A stretch of 58,530 nt of DNA from JBDIVL01 sp039794405 (GCA_039794405.1 JBDIVL010000027.1:1-58530), one strand, 5' to 3'; positions 44,405 through 53,460 are shown, counted from the stretch's first letter. A program made the numbers and translations. Notes: generated by a model not told the origin, from the sequence alone.

Positions 44405-44460
44405 CGACTTTATCCGAGCGAGTCGGAAGAGATTAACCATGGAAACATGGAAAGACAGAG
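44405..44460. repeat. recurring intergenic motif C, copy 2
   Basis: CGACTTTATCCGAGCGAGTC then GGAAGAGATTAACCATGGAA and ACATGGAAAGACAG match the ruvC/pyrD spacer at 27750-27820. It lies between the HMA-like gene and the next small gene. The rest of that 370-bp gap is featureless. Confidence 0.5.
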
Positions 44461-44740
44461 GGAAGAAAGACACAATGGTTAAGGCTGAGACTAAAGTTGA
44501 GGTTAAGCTTGGCCTCTGGAGTATTACCCTGTAAAAACTTGTTTTCTGGGAGAGTTGTGAAGACGTAAAATATTGCGTCCCTACTTTGGCTCCATATTTT
44601 TATTATTCCCCCTTTTTGGTTGCAGATTTGCCGCGTTATGTATTACTTCTTTATTTCTTTTTCATCTTACTTTTAATACTTGCCTCATTTGTAGAGATAA
44701 ACTGCTTATATAGTTTTTAACGAAGAAGGAGGAAAAGGGT

Positions 44741-45070
44741 ATGATTAGCAATCGAAGTCTATTACTTCTTGGCAGCGGTGCACTGGGGGCGCTTGCTTTC
44801 CTGGGGATTGGCAAGTTATCGAAGAGAATAAGGCCAGTGGCTGTTGGTGTTGTAAAGGAAGGTATCGCATTTAGTGATTGGATAGTAACAAAATATGAGA
44901 ACGTGAAGGAAGATGTAGAGGATATTGTTGCAGAGGCAAAGCATGCGCATCAGAAAGACCTCGGATCAAAAACAGAGATGACAAAAAAGGAGGAGGAGAT
45001 ACTGAAAAGGGTGGAACAGAAGGTAGAAGAGATTTTAAAGAAAAAAATTAATAAGGAGGACGTACCATGA
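44741..45070 (+). CDS. small membrane-associated helical protein of a metal-ATPase operon
   Basis: 109 residues: a glycine-rich hydrophobic N-terminal segment (LLLLGSGALGALAFLGIGKL), then amphipathic helix (AVGVVKEGIAFSDWIVTKYENVKEDVEDIVAEAKHAH) and a charged coiled-coil end. It resembles the small DUF5132/DUF6110-type proteins found next to P1B ATPases (from memory, not verified). Its stop overlaps the next start (ATGA), so it is tightly coupled to the ATPase. GGAGG precedes the ATG. Confidence 0.7.
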   Translation: MISNRSLLLLGSGALGALAFLGIGKLSKRIRPVAVGVVKEGIAFSDWIVTKYENVKEDVEDIVAEAKHAHQKDLGSKTEMTKKEEEILKRVEQKVEEILKKKINKEDVP

Positions 45071-45255
45071 GTATTCTTCATAGATCAATGATGTATTTAG
45101 GTTCGCTATCAAGTATTTTTACCGGTGCCGCTGCTGTATTTCTCGGAACATATTTTTTTTCAAGGATGAAGGAAAAGCAAGAGACTGAAACCCGTCTTGA
45201 CCGGATAGAACAAATGATTCAGAAACTGACGGAAGAGAAAGAAAGGAAGGAATGA
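45067..45255 (+). CDS. small membrane protein of a metal-ATPase operon
   Basis: 62 residues: one hydrophobic helix (SSIFTGAAAVFLGTYFFS) and a charged coiled-coil tail (RMKEKQETETRLDRIEQMIQKL). It overlaps both neighbours by ATGA junctions and has AAGGAGG before its ATG, so it is a genuine gene despite its size. It is presumably an accessory or regulatory subunit of the ATPase. Confidence 0.75.
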   Translation: MSILHRSMMYLGSLSSIFTGAAAVFLGTYFFSRMKEKQETETRLDRIEQMIQKLTEEKERKE

Positions 45256-47345
45256 ATTATCAGATTGTCCATGATCTTCCCCACCGGATGAGGGTAAATC
45301 TTCATTTACCCAAGAAGCATACCCCTGAAAGTTCAGAAATAGAAAAAGTATTTTCAGACATTGAAGGAATTCTGGAATTATCTTTCAACCACAGAACCAG
45401 GAACCTCCTTGTAAGGTACAATGGTATCAGCAATGTAAAAGACACCGTATTAAAGACTATAAAAACAACTTCCTTATTTTTTGAAAGAAAACAAAACCCT
45501 GAGGGAAGTGCCCTCAAGCAGAAAAAAAGGGTTGCGGTTATAGCAGGAGCCCTTTTCATTGTGCGGCCCGTGATTCCACTGATGTTCGTGCCGGTGTTTG
45601 CCCTTTTCGGCGCTCTACCCATACTTAAGAAAGGCTGCCGGTCGATAAGGAATAGACAGTTGAACGTAGATACCCTTGATGCTACTGCTATTGGTATTTC
45701 GCTCGTAAGAGGGGATTATATGGCAGCAAGTTTAATTACATTCTTTTTAAAAGTCGGTGATTACCTTGAGGATCGAATACGGCAGAAATCAAGGGAAAGC
45801 CTTTCTAAAATGTTTCAGGGACCTGATGAATGGGTATGGGTAAAGCGGAATGGCCGTGAGGTACGGACTCATAATAAGGGTGTAACAGAAGGCGATCTGG
45901 TAGTTGTAAGAGCGGGAAGTAGTATTCCCGTGGATGGTATTGTGGTTGAAGGTGCAGCCCTGGTCAATCAATCTTCAATTACCGGCGAACCATTCCCGGT
46001 TCCGAAAAGGGAAGGAGTGAGGGTATACGCGGGTACTGTACTGGAAGAAGGTCTTCTGATAGTAAGGTCAATAAGAGTTGGCAGTGAAACAAGGATCTCC
46101 AGGGTAATCAGGGTAATTGAGCAATCAGAAGGACTAAAGGCCGATGTGCAGGGCTATGCAGAAAGGCTTGCGAATAAGATTGTACCTTACAGTTTCTTGT
46201 TCAGTGGACTTCTCTATCTTTTCACGGGAAACCCTGTAAAATCAATTTCTGTACTCCTGGTAGATTATTCATGTGCCATTAAATTATCAACTCCATTAGC
46301 GATTATGTCAGCGATCATAACTGCATCAAAGAATGGGGTCCTCATAAAAGGTGGTAGATTTATAGAAAAATTATCACGGGCAAATGTATTTGTTTTTGAT
46401 AAAACAGGCACCCTTACTGAAGCAAAACCAAAAGTCTATGATCTTTTTCCCTTTCATGGTTTTAGCCGGGAATACCTGTTAAAAAATGTGGCATGCGTAG
46501 AGGAACACTTTCCGCATCCGGTGGCAACCGCTGTAGTGAAAAAGGCAGAAGAAGAGGGTCTTACCCATGAAGAGAACCATGCTGAAGTTGAATATATCCT
46601 CGCTCATGGTATCGCATCGAGGATCAAGGAGAAAAGGATATTGGTAGGGAGCAGACATTTTATAGCCGAGGATAATAAAATCAGCATGGAGTGTGAAGAA
46701 CCTCTCATAAAAAATCTTGCGGGTAAAGGATTCTCGATACTCTACGTTGCTGTGGACGATAAGCTTGCGGGTATTGTTGCCATTGAGGACAATGTAAGGG
46801 AAGATGCCCAAAGATTCCTTACCATGCTTAAGAGTTCAGGCGTAGAAAAGATTATTCTGCTTACCGGCGACAACGAGGCAGCAGCAAGAAATATTGCGGA
46901 AAGATTAGGGATAGAGGAGTACTATGCGCAAGTCCTTCCGGAAAGAAAAACAGAAATAATTAAAAGTTTAAAAGATAACGGTAACGTGGTTGCAATGGTC
47001 GGCGATGGGATCAATGATTCTCCTGCCATTTCCCTTGCAGATATTGGTATATCAATGAAGCATGGTGCGGATATTACGAAAGAGGCTTGTGATGTTTTGC
47101 TTCTGGATGTAAAGCTTGAGAAGATTATCGAGGCAAAGACGATATCACAGTATACCATATCACGCATTAGACAGAATTTTACCTGTGCAATCGGAATTAA
47201 TACTTTCTTAATTGCTCTTGGTATGTTAGGTCTGATAACCCCCGTGGCTTCAGCTCTCATACACAATGCAACAACGATTCTCATATCTGCAAATTCGCTA
47301 AGACCGTATCCTGCATTTTTGAAGGAAAGACAAGATATCTCGTGA
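45252..47345 (+). CDS. P1B-type metal-transporting ATPase with atypical YSC motif
   Basis: 697 residues. An N-terminal HMA-like domain without CxxC (DLPHRMRVNLHLPKK) precedes the membrane helices. The actuator loop is SSITGEPFPVPK, phosphorylation motif VFDKTGTLT (Asp383), HP motif EEHFPHPVATAV and hinge MVGDGINDSPAIS. The metal-selectivity motif, normally CPC, SPC or TPC, reads Y339-S340-C341 in DYSCAIKLSTP, so the proline is replaced by serine. This places it near the CtpC-like group of uncertain ion specificity (Mn, Zn or Fe have been proposed for relatives). The three small genes upstream are translationally coupled. Confidence 0.88.
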   Translation: MNYQIVHDLPHRMRVNLHLPKKHTPESSEIEKVFSDIEGILELSFNHRTRNLLVRYNGISNVKDTVLKTIKTTSLFFERKQNPEGSALKQKKRVAVIAGALFIVRPVIPLMFVPVFALFGALPILKKGCRSIRNRQLNVDTLDATAIGISLVRGDYMAASLITFFLKVGDYLEDRIRQKSRESLSKMFQGPDEWVWVKRNGREVRTHNKGVTEGDLVVVRAGSSIPVDGIVVEGAALVNQSSITGEPFPVPKREGVRVYAGTVLEEGLLIVRSIRVGSETRISRVIRVIEQSEGLKADVQGYAERLANKIVPYSFLFSGLLYLFTGNPVKSISVLLVDYSCAIKLSTPLAIMSAIITASKNGVLIKGGRFIEKLSRANVFVFDKTGTLTEAKPKVYDLFPFHGFSREYLLKNVACVEEHFPHPVATAVVKKAEEEGLTHEENHAEVEYILAHGIASRIKEKRILVGSRHFIAEDNKISMECEEPLIKNLAGKGFSILYVAVDDKLAGIVAIEDNVREDAQRFLTMLKSSGVEKIILLTGDNEAAARNIAERLGIEEYYAQVLPERKTEIIKSLKDNGNVVAMVGDGINDSPAISLADIGISMKHGADITKEACDVLLLDVKLEKIIEAKTISQYTISRIRQNFTCAIGINTFLIALGMLGLITPVASALIHNATTILISANSLRPYPAFLKERQDIS

Positions 47346-47374
47346 GGCGAAGACTTTGACCGATAAAAGAGCTT

Positions 47375-47499
47375 GAAACCACAGATTTTGGTAGATGAGT
47401 AAATGGGTAGATGGGTGGATGAGTTAAATACTCATTCACTCATTTACCCATCTACCCATCCACGAACTTGATATTTTTCTCTGTGGAATCTGTGGTTTC
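47375..47499. repeat. long nested inverted repeat after the ATPase gene
   Basis: An outer 13-bp stem GAAACCACAGATT / AATCTGTGGTTTC encloses arms built of the unit GTAGATGAGTAAATGGGTAG, near 47391-47425, and its complement near 47430-47463. The cruciform or RNA hairpin would be about 125 nt. It could terminate the operon, but the repeated internal units suggest a mobile palindrome. Confidence 0.65.
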
Positions 47500-47608
47500 G
47501 GTAATTTCTTCTAAAACTTGACTCATTGGTAATGATGCATTGCAGATAAAGTATTTAAATTCCTGATTTTGTCTCTTTCTATCATTTCGGTATTTTCCTT
47601 GTCAATTC

Positions 47609-47880
47609 GGTCTCTGCATGTCATTTCGAGGAACGAAGTGACGAGAAATCTTTCACTCAGGGCATGCTCCGGGAGAAATCTGAGAAGTTATCCCAAAACC
47701 TGTTGCTGTGCTGGATACCTCTCTATATTTTCAAGTGATTATGGCCGCTCAATAGAGGTTTTGGGATAACTTCCAGGCCGGGTGGCACGGATAAACTGGT
47801 TTGTCCATGTTTGTTTTTATACGCACATGGATGTGGATCATAAAACACTGACAAACTGAGTTTGTCCGTGCCACCCCGGA
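47609..47880. repeat. cluster of REP-like palindromes
   Basis: Three adjacent palindromes lie here. The first is TCATTTCGAGGAACGAAGTG with GAGAAATCT (47620-47650), a widespread REP type. The second is a 15-bp inverted repeat GTTATCCCAAAACCT / AGGTTTTGGGATAAC (47687-47701, 47756-47770). The third is GGGTGGCACGGATAAAC / GTTTGTCCGTGCCACCC (about 47780-47796, 47860-47876). Confidence 0.7.
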
Positions 47881-47969
47881 ACTGGCTTACAGAGCATAAA
47901 AATTTTTCTACTTATAAATACTACATCTCAAATGATTGTAGTTACAAAAATAGAGAGGAGGAAGGGATT

Positions 47970-49034
47970 ATGGAAAGATTTATACAATGCTGCATGGTTA
48001 TTACGTGCTTTTTGCTTATGGGATTTTTATCTGTTCTCCCGATACGTGCTGAAGATATCCTGCTGAAAGGAAAATACTCTATAAAAAAACAGATAATTAT
48101 ACCTATTCCTGAAAAGAGCAATTCAATTTGTGATAAAGAAGGATGTTTGATTATAAACAAATCGGATTTCCAGGAAAGGACAGTATTAGTAGCACATCCA
48201 GAAACGACAGGTGTTTTGGTTCTTGCACATGGAATGCACACTCATGGACATGGAAAGTACCCGTCAGGAGAGATCCCCCCGTGGAATACATCTGTACTGG
48301 AGGCAGTTAAACCGCTAAGAGATAAATACCAACTGGAAGTAGCTTTTGGTATGGCAGATCCAGAAACGATAGAAGAGGCTGTCCGGATATTAGAAAAGAA
48401 GGGTGTTACTGATGTAATAGTAATACCCCTGTTCATTTCTTCTCATAGTCCAATTATCGGGAATTCCCGCTACATTTTAGGTCTTCAAAAAGAACTGCCG
48501 GCCACAACAGATATTAAATCACTACCCCGTTTGGAGAGTAATATAAGGTTTCATATGACAGGGGCTTTGGACAATAGCATTCTTGTAGCAGATATCCTTT
48601 TGGAAAGGGCAAAGGAACTGTGCTCTGACCCGTCAGCGGAAACGGTTATCATCGTTGGACATGGGCCTAACAACGAGAATGAGAACAGGCTCTGGCTTAA
48701 AGATATGGAAAAACTTGCTTTGTATGTCCGGGAGAAGGGGTGTTTTAAAGAGGTTAAGGTTGCCACCTGGAGGAGCGACGCTCCTAAAGAGATTAGAGAT
48801 AAGGCTACTCAGGAGCTAAGGATGATGGTGCAGATGAGCAGCAAAGGCGGAAGGGTGATCGTTATTCCACACTTACTTTCTTCAGGTGGCGTGGAAGGGG
48901 AGATTGTGGATGCCCTCAAGGGGCTTACCTACATTTACAGTGGGAAGACACTATTGCCCCATAGCAATATTACAAAATGGATTGAAATGCAGGTAGAAAA
49001 ACAGCGAGCGGATTTTGGAGTAAAGGAAGGATAA
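47970..49034 (+). CDS. exported CbiX/sirohydrochlorin-chelatase-like protein
   Basis: 354 residues from ATG 47970 (GAGGAGG upstream), with a signal peptide (MERFIQCCMVITCFLLMGFLSVLPIRAED). The CbiX/CbiK fold is indicated by TGVLVLAHGMHTHGHGK (likely metal and tetrapyrrole His), VAFGMADPETIEEAVRILEKKGVTDVIVIPLFISSHSPIIGNSRYIL, IIVGHGPNNENENRLWL and VIVIPHLLSSGGVEGEI (regions). Chelatases of this family are normally cytosolic. Periplasmic versions are known in sulfate reducers and may act in heme or metal trafficking. Here it lies among c-type cytochrome genes, which fits that idea (inference). Confidence 0.82.
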   Translation: MERFIQCCMVITCFLLMGFLSVLPIRAEDILLKGKYSIKKQIIIPIPEKSNSICDKEGCLIINKSDFQERTVLVAHPETTGVLVLAHGMHTHGHGKYPSGEIPPWNTSVLEAVKPLRDKYQLEVAFGMADPETIEEAVRILEKKGVTDVIVIPLFISSHSPIIGNSRYILGLQKELPATTDIKSLPRLESNIRFHMTGALDNSILVADILLERAKELCSDPSAETVIIVGHGPNNENENRLWLKDMEKLALYVREKGCFKEVKVATWRSDAPKEIRDKATQELRMMVQMSSKGGRVIVIPHLLSSGGVEGEIVDALKGLTYIYSGKTLLPHSNITKWIEMQVEKQRADFGVKEG

Positions 49035-49157
49035 TAGGTCCTTCTGATTGTGTAGTGACTATGAATACCTCAACAGATAAGATAGTGGCACATGCGCCAA
49101 CTCTTACAGATACACATAGGGCTAATTGGAGCGTGAAAGTGGGCGATGGCTGTTATT

Positions 49158-49337
49158 TAAGTACCTGAACATAAATTTTTGTACTTTTTCAGGTGTGTTC
49201 TCAGGGTTGGTTCAATTGTCTACGATTGAACCGAAACGTTTTGGTATGTTTGTATATGCCTGGCACTAATCAAAGCCGTACATCGATTTCAAAACCTTGG
49301 GAAAATAAAAATATAAATATTTATGTTCAGGTACTTA
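49158..49337. mobile_element. MITE-like element with 19-bp terminal inverted repeats
   Basis: TAAGTACCTGAACATAAAT (49158-49176) is perfectly repeated in inverse at 49319-49337, giving a ~180-bp element without coding capacity. Inside it is copy 6 of the paired-hairpin repeat, with hairpin 49209-49232 (GGTTCAATTG...ACGATTGAACC). The arrangement looks like a non-autonomous transposable element, or a stem that has trapped another repeat. Confidence 0.6.
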
Positions 49338-49513
49338 TGTTTTGAAGAATTCCATGAAAAACGGCAGTAGATTTCCTAAAAGAGATGGGATTTCGTTTCA
49401 TGTTTTTATATTTTCTGTAATGGGCGTGAGGTTTGCTGGAAAGTTATATGGTAATTTATATGCAGATTTTTATTTTGAAAATAAACCCATATCTACAGAG
49501 AAAGGAGAGAACC

Positions 49514-50011
49514 ATGCCCATAATTTTATTAAGGAAAAATTTATTGGTATTTCTGCTTTTATTTATGACGATGTTTCTACCGAAAATCTCTCATGCAAAA
49601 GAGGTAACATCCTCACAATTAAAAGATATTATCAGGGCAAAAGGTGAACAGGTGGTGGCCGTGATCTTTTTAACAACAGAGAATCATTTTTATCGGGAGC
49701 ACCTTCCCGAACTCAATTCTATATATAAAAAACATAAAAAGAACAATGTGGAAATAATAGGCGTGTTGCTCAATGGTACAGCGAAGGAAACAAAAGATTC
49801 TACCGGGATAAAAGGAGTTAACTTTCCAAGTTTTATAGCGAGGGATAATGAGGAGATGCGTTATATTTTCCATGTTAAGAAAATCCCTTTGGTCCTTTAT
49901 TATAAAAATGGAGAACTTGTATACAAGGAAGAGGGTTATGAAGAGCCTGAACATTTAGAAAAAGACCTGTACAATTTTCTAGAAGGGCTTAAACCACATG
50001 AAACAAAGTGA
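49514..50011 (+). CDS. exported thioredoxin-fold protein without CxxC
   Basis: 165 residues from ATG 49514 (AAGGAG upstream). Signal peptide: NLLVFLLLFMTMFLPKISHA. The rest follows a thioredoxin pattern: GEQVVAVIFLTTENHFYREHLPELNSIYKKHKKNNVEIIGVLLNGT, then IFHVKKIPLVLYYKNGELVYKEEGY, with the cis-Pro after KKI. The redox CxxC is replaced by TTEN, so it cannot be a conventional disulfide enzyme. It may be a chaperone or heme-chaperone-like partner of cytochrome maturation (inference from neighbours). Confidence 0.78.
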   Translation: MPIILLRKNLLVFLLLFMTMFLPKISHAKEVTSSQLKDIIRAKGEQVVAVIFLTTENHFYREHLPELNSIYKKHKKNNVEIIGVLLNGTAKETKDSTGIKGVNFPSFIARDNEEMRYIFHVKKIPLVLYYKNGELVYKEEGYEEPEHLEKDLYNFLEGLKPHETK

Positions 50012-50227
50012 GTCCACCATTTCATCTTTTTAGGTAGTCTCGGATGTTCCAGTGTGCTCCCATACCGAAACCCATGTACGTCCTTATGTTGTTTTTGTTG
50101 CGGTGAGAAGGCTTACCGGGACATCCATAATCTTCAGGAAATTTTGATATAAAACGAGGGCAGTTGTGGTATCTTTAGATTCCTAAATACGAATTTCAGT
50201 TTTTATAGAAAAAGGGGGAAAGGTGGT

Positions 50228-51880
50228 ATGCGAGTATTGAAGGAATTGAAAAAGTATTGTAGCTTAGGTGTTTTCGTGGTAGAGAATGAAAATATTTCTC
50301 AGACATCTTCTTTATAGAGTATACCACCTACTCTTGGGATCTTTTACCTATCCTGATCTGTCATTAAAGAAAATGTTTGAGGACTTTGTGGGTTTATCGC
50401 AAGGTGACGGTCCATGGGCGGAATTTTATAAACCCATTCCCTTTTATCTGTATTTCAACCCGGCAAGGCATTATTTCTCAACTGAAAGCCATGATTACGG
50501 AAAGGCTTTTGAAAAAATACAGGCCTGACCAATGTGTGGAGTGTCATGAGGAATCCTCGCCCGGTATTGTTGAACAGTGGAAGCTGTCAAATCATGCCAA
50601 TCCCAAAAAGAATCCGGAAGTTGCAGCAGAAACGGAAGAGATTGAGCATCTCATCGGCAAGGATCTGAATAACTGGAAGCCTGGTACAAAGAACGGTGTA
50701 TATTGTTCCTACTGTCATGGAAGTGACCATAAGAACCTCTTTATGCCCACGGCAGATAATGCGTGTGGTTATATATGTCATCCAAAACAGGCACAAGAGT
50801 TTGCCAGGGGTAGGGATTACGGTAAACCGAACCATGCACAAAGCTGGGAAGGAGGACTATCCACACCGTGGTACGTTGAGAATTACCACCGCGGTGAAAA
50901 ATTCTCAATGGTTGGATGCGACCAGTGTCATCAAAGTATGTCATCGTGTGATGACTGTCACAGCCGTCATCAGTTTTCAGCAGCAGAGGCACGCCGTCCT
51001 GAGGTATGTTCGGGCTGCCACATGGGACCAGATCATCCCGATTGGGAAAGTTATATCCATTCCAGGTGGGGAATTATGTATGAGACGTCTGGCGACAAAT
51101 GGAATTGGGAGAAGAAACTTTCTGAAATTATTCTGGGGAAGGATTATCCTGCACCTACATGTCAATACTGCCATATGTATGTGGGCAATGGGCACTGGGA
51201 GATGAATGTAGAGACAGAAGGCATATGGCGTATGGGAGTTATTCCACCAAAGGAAGTTGAATTTAAATCAAAAATCAAAGATTTTCCCTATGGGATTAAG
51301 ATCCCTCCTATGGACAAGAAGCTTGAAATATATTCCCCGGAAAGTACCGCAAAGCGCCGTTACTGGATAGAGCTTTGTGTGAAGTGTCACAGCAGCCGGT
51401 TTTCAAGCATGCGGCTTGATTCTCTTGATCAATATATGTTTGAATCATGGAAGCGGATAGATGAGGCACAGCTCATCATGGAAGAACTCTTTGATAAGGA
51501 TATGGTTCGGTCTTCTCCGGAAGATAGGCCACCTTTCCCTTTAAGCGATTTAATAATCAAGGTGTTGGGACCTGATAAATTAGGCCCGGAGGTTTATAGT
51601 CTTTTCCAAAAGACCAACGGGCACTTGCCAGTCATCGGTCCTATCCTTGGCGCTTATGCTGTATTCTCACAGAAGGACAGAAATCCAACCGGGATAGAAA
51701 GGGAATATGGTGAGATGTGGTTCTGGTATCATTTACAGGGTTATAAAGGGACAGCCCATGCGCAGCAGGATATAAGCTGGTGGTGGGGTACTTCCCAAAC
51801 AATGGGGAAAAAGGCCCATATATGATGAAGCAGAAAAACTACGGCGGTTGAAGACTATTGAAGATGCGGCAGTGAAATAA
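50228..51880 (+). pseudogene. HAO-like octaheme cytochrome, frameshifted
   Basis: Hydroxylamine-oxidoreductase-like protein with eight heme motifs in order: CVECH, CSYCH, CGYICH, CDQCH, CDDCH, CSGCH, CQYCH, CVKCH. The third is CxxxCH rather than CxxCH. Most of it (50377-51825) is one open frame, but the ends are displaced. The N-terminal part continues in another frame that joins if one base is removed from the A6 at 50512-50517 (FEK then YRPDQCVECH). The C terminus continues to 51880 (YDEAEKLRRLKTIEDAAVK) if one base is removed near A5 at 51807-51811. A start at 50228 (strong GGGGGAAAGG) would need a third. HAO paralogues oxidise hydroxylamine, hydrazine or NO-type substrates in anammox; which one applies here is unknown. 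It may be sequencing error rather than decay. Confidence 0.85.
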
Positions 51881-51897
51881 TTGAGTGATGGAGTAAT

Positions 51898-51990
51898 ATA
51901 GGATGGATGAAGCGCAGCGCACCCATCAGATAAATTAGGCCACGGATTGAACACGGATAAAAAATTGCAATGGTAGAGACGCAAATCGTG
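51898..51990. repeat. REP-like palindrome
   Basis: ATAGGATGGATGAAGCGCAG followed by CGCACCCATCAG folds as a short GC-rich hairpin. It is the same type as at 5962. GTAGAGACGCAAATCGTG nearby is a degraded copy of the 17521 palindrome. Confidence 0.5.
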
Positions 51991-52119
51991 TATCTCTGCA
52001 AACGATTTATTAAAAATCCGTGGCTAACAAAACTGAAGTAAAACAAACTCTTACAATAATGGCAAAATCAACATATAAAACTAAAGTATTACAAATTATG
52101 ATATTTTTAAAATTTTCTG

Positions 52120-52167
52120 TTGACACAAAATATTTTTTAATATATATTACTGAGACTGAGTCTCAAT
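52120..52167 (+). promoter_or_regulatory. promoter with Fur-like operator, DUF2325 gene
   Basis: TTGACA (52120-52125), 17-bp spacer, TATATT (52143-52148), immediately followed by ACTGAGACTGAGTCTCAAT (52149-52167; inner arms TGAGA/TCTCA). The operator would cover the transcription start. It is the third and one of the best copies of the palindrome. Confidence 0.78.
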
Positions 52168-52188
52168 AACATTTAGGGGAGGTAAAAG

Positions 52189-52506
52189 ATGTCAGTACTT
52201 ATTGTAGGCGGTGACCACTTGGGGAGTATCCCGAAGGAATTAGATAAAATTGGTATTACCGACGTTCGTCATATAACAGGGAGGGGCGGGCAAAAGGTTC
52301 ATGATGGAATCCCGGAAACAATGGATTTTATCATTGTGCTGTATGACTTTGTTAATCACAACTTAGCACATAAGATAAAAAGGATTGCTGAAGGAAAAGG
52401 TATTCCCATTGTCTATGCGAAAAGGTCCTGGGCATCCGTTTATCAAAAGTTAAAAGAGGGGCAGAGGCAACTTTTGAAAATGGGGTTGCGACTTTCTTTA
52501 AGCTAA
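52189..52506 (+). CDS. DUF2325 family protein
   Basis: 105 residues matching the DUF2325 pattern: MSVLIVGGDHLGSIPKELDKIG, ITGRGGQKVHDGIPETMDFIIVLYDFVNHNLAHKIKRIAEGKGIPIVYAKRSWASVYQKL (region). It looks like a small Rossmann-like domain. The function of the family is not established, although members often lie near iron-transport or Fe-regulated genes (from memory). Here the gene has a strong promoter with a Fur-like palindrome and GGGGAGG before the ATG, supporting metal-dependent expression. Confidence 0.85.
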   Translation: MSVLIVGGDHLGSIPKELDKIGITDVRHITGRGGQKVHDGIPETMDFIIVLYDFVNHNLAHKIKRIAEGKGIPIVYAKRSWASVYQKLKEGQRQLLKMGLRLSLS

Positions 52507-52579
52507 GGTGTGTTTGCTTAGAATATTGGGAGAACACATTACCCTTGTGAGAAGTGTTTTGGTTTTATAAGGAGATGGT

Positions 52580-52858
52580 ATGATGGTATCGAGCGTGTTT
52601 TTTGCATGTCAAAATTGCGGCAATACAAAAAAATTTCGAATATTCAGAAGCACTTTTCAGATTGTCGAACAATCTTCAGAGTTGGGAATTTGTGTCAATA
52701 AGAGCAGCATTTTGCCTAATCTGCGGCAAAACGATAATTATGTTGAGTGTTTATTGTGCCAAAAGAAATCAGAATTTGAAAATGCTGCAGATATCGGGAA
52801 GAAATACATAAAGGAAAGTAAGAAGCAGTTCAGTAAGAAGGACTGTAATTTATCTTAA
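52580..52858 (+). CDS. small protein with two CxxC pairs, unrecognised
   Basis: 92 residues. AAGGAG precedes two adjacent ATG codons (52580 and 52583). FACQNCGNTKKFRIF near the start and VECLLCQKKSEFENA in the middle give a four-Cys zinc-ribbon-like arrangement. It is probably cotranscribed with the DUF2325 gene (73-bp gap) and hence metal-regulated. No signal peptide. The function is unknown. Confidence 0.72.
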   Translation: MMVSSVFFACQNCGNTKKFRIFRSTFQIVEQSSELGICVNKSSILPNLRQNDNYVECLLCQKKSEFENAADIGKKYIKESKKQFSKKDCNLS

Positions 52859-53071
52859 ATTGAACTTTGTATAATAACAGAAAAGGACGGTAAATTGAAA
52901 ATATATAATTTCATCTTAGCCTTTTCCTTATTTCTCAGCCGGGAAGATAAAGGATTGGATTTGATTGGTAAAAAGAGAGATTAACAACCGACCGGCTAAT
53001 ATGTACCGTTATTAATCCAAGGGACACGGGCAGGGATAATCAAGAAAGGGTGTCTCTCTTGTTAGGCTTTT

Positions 53072-53418
53072 TTATCCGATGCTTCGGTACTGAAGATACA
53101 TAATATCGATCTTAAATGCAATACCTATTGCAATCCCGGAGTAAAGAAAAGGAGTACTTGCCACGAGCAGTAATTCAGTAACCCGGGCAATCTCGAAGTT
53201 CCTAAAAGAATGTTCAACATTCTTCCTTTTGTATGCTCACCGTTATCCTTCAAGATATTCAAAAAGATCGCTTCCGATACAACCCCCGCAATGACGAATA
53301 CTATATAACCTATTATGAATTGCCTTGATGATGTACGAGTGATGTCTGAAATACAAAAATTATCATTCTCAATTTCAAATCTGTGATAAGGGGAACTTTG
53401 ATCCTCTTTTTTGCTCAA
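53072..53418 (-). pseudogene. small membrane protein, frameshifted
   Basis: On the minus strand, one frame reads SRQFIIGYIVFVIAGVVSEAIFLNIL and HTKGRMLNILLGTS. The sense then continues in another frame as EIARVTELLLVASTPFLYSGIAIGIAFK and ends at 53072. Together they give a protein of ~115 residues with two hydrophobic segments. Joining needs a one-base change near 53190-53205. The start (TTG at 53418) is weak. I do not recognise the family. Confidence 0.5.
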
Positions 53419-53460
53419 TCTTTTTTATTTATCAGGATAATTTCCAAAGGGATTTTGCTT

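Noticed and set aside
45302..47284. Several long minus-strand frames opposite the P1B ATPase
   Set aside because: Shadows of a clearly conserved plus-strand gene.
47391..47463. Possible CRISPR-like or tandem array from repeated GTAGATGGGTA units
   Set aside because: The units form inverted arms of one hairpin with no unique spacers; no cas genes are present.
49342..49647. 101-codon frame overlapping the thioredoxin-fold gene
   Set aside because: It lies in a different frame from the better gene, which has AAGGAG, a signal peptide and a recognisable fold.
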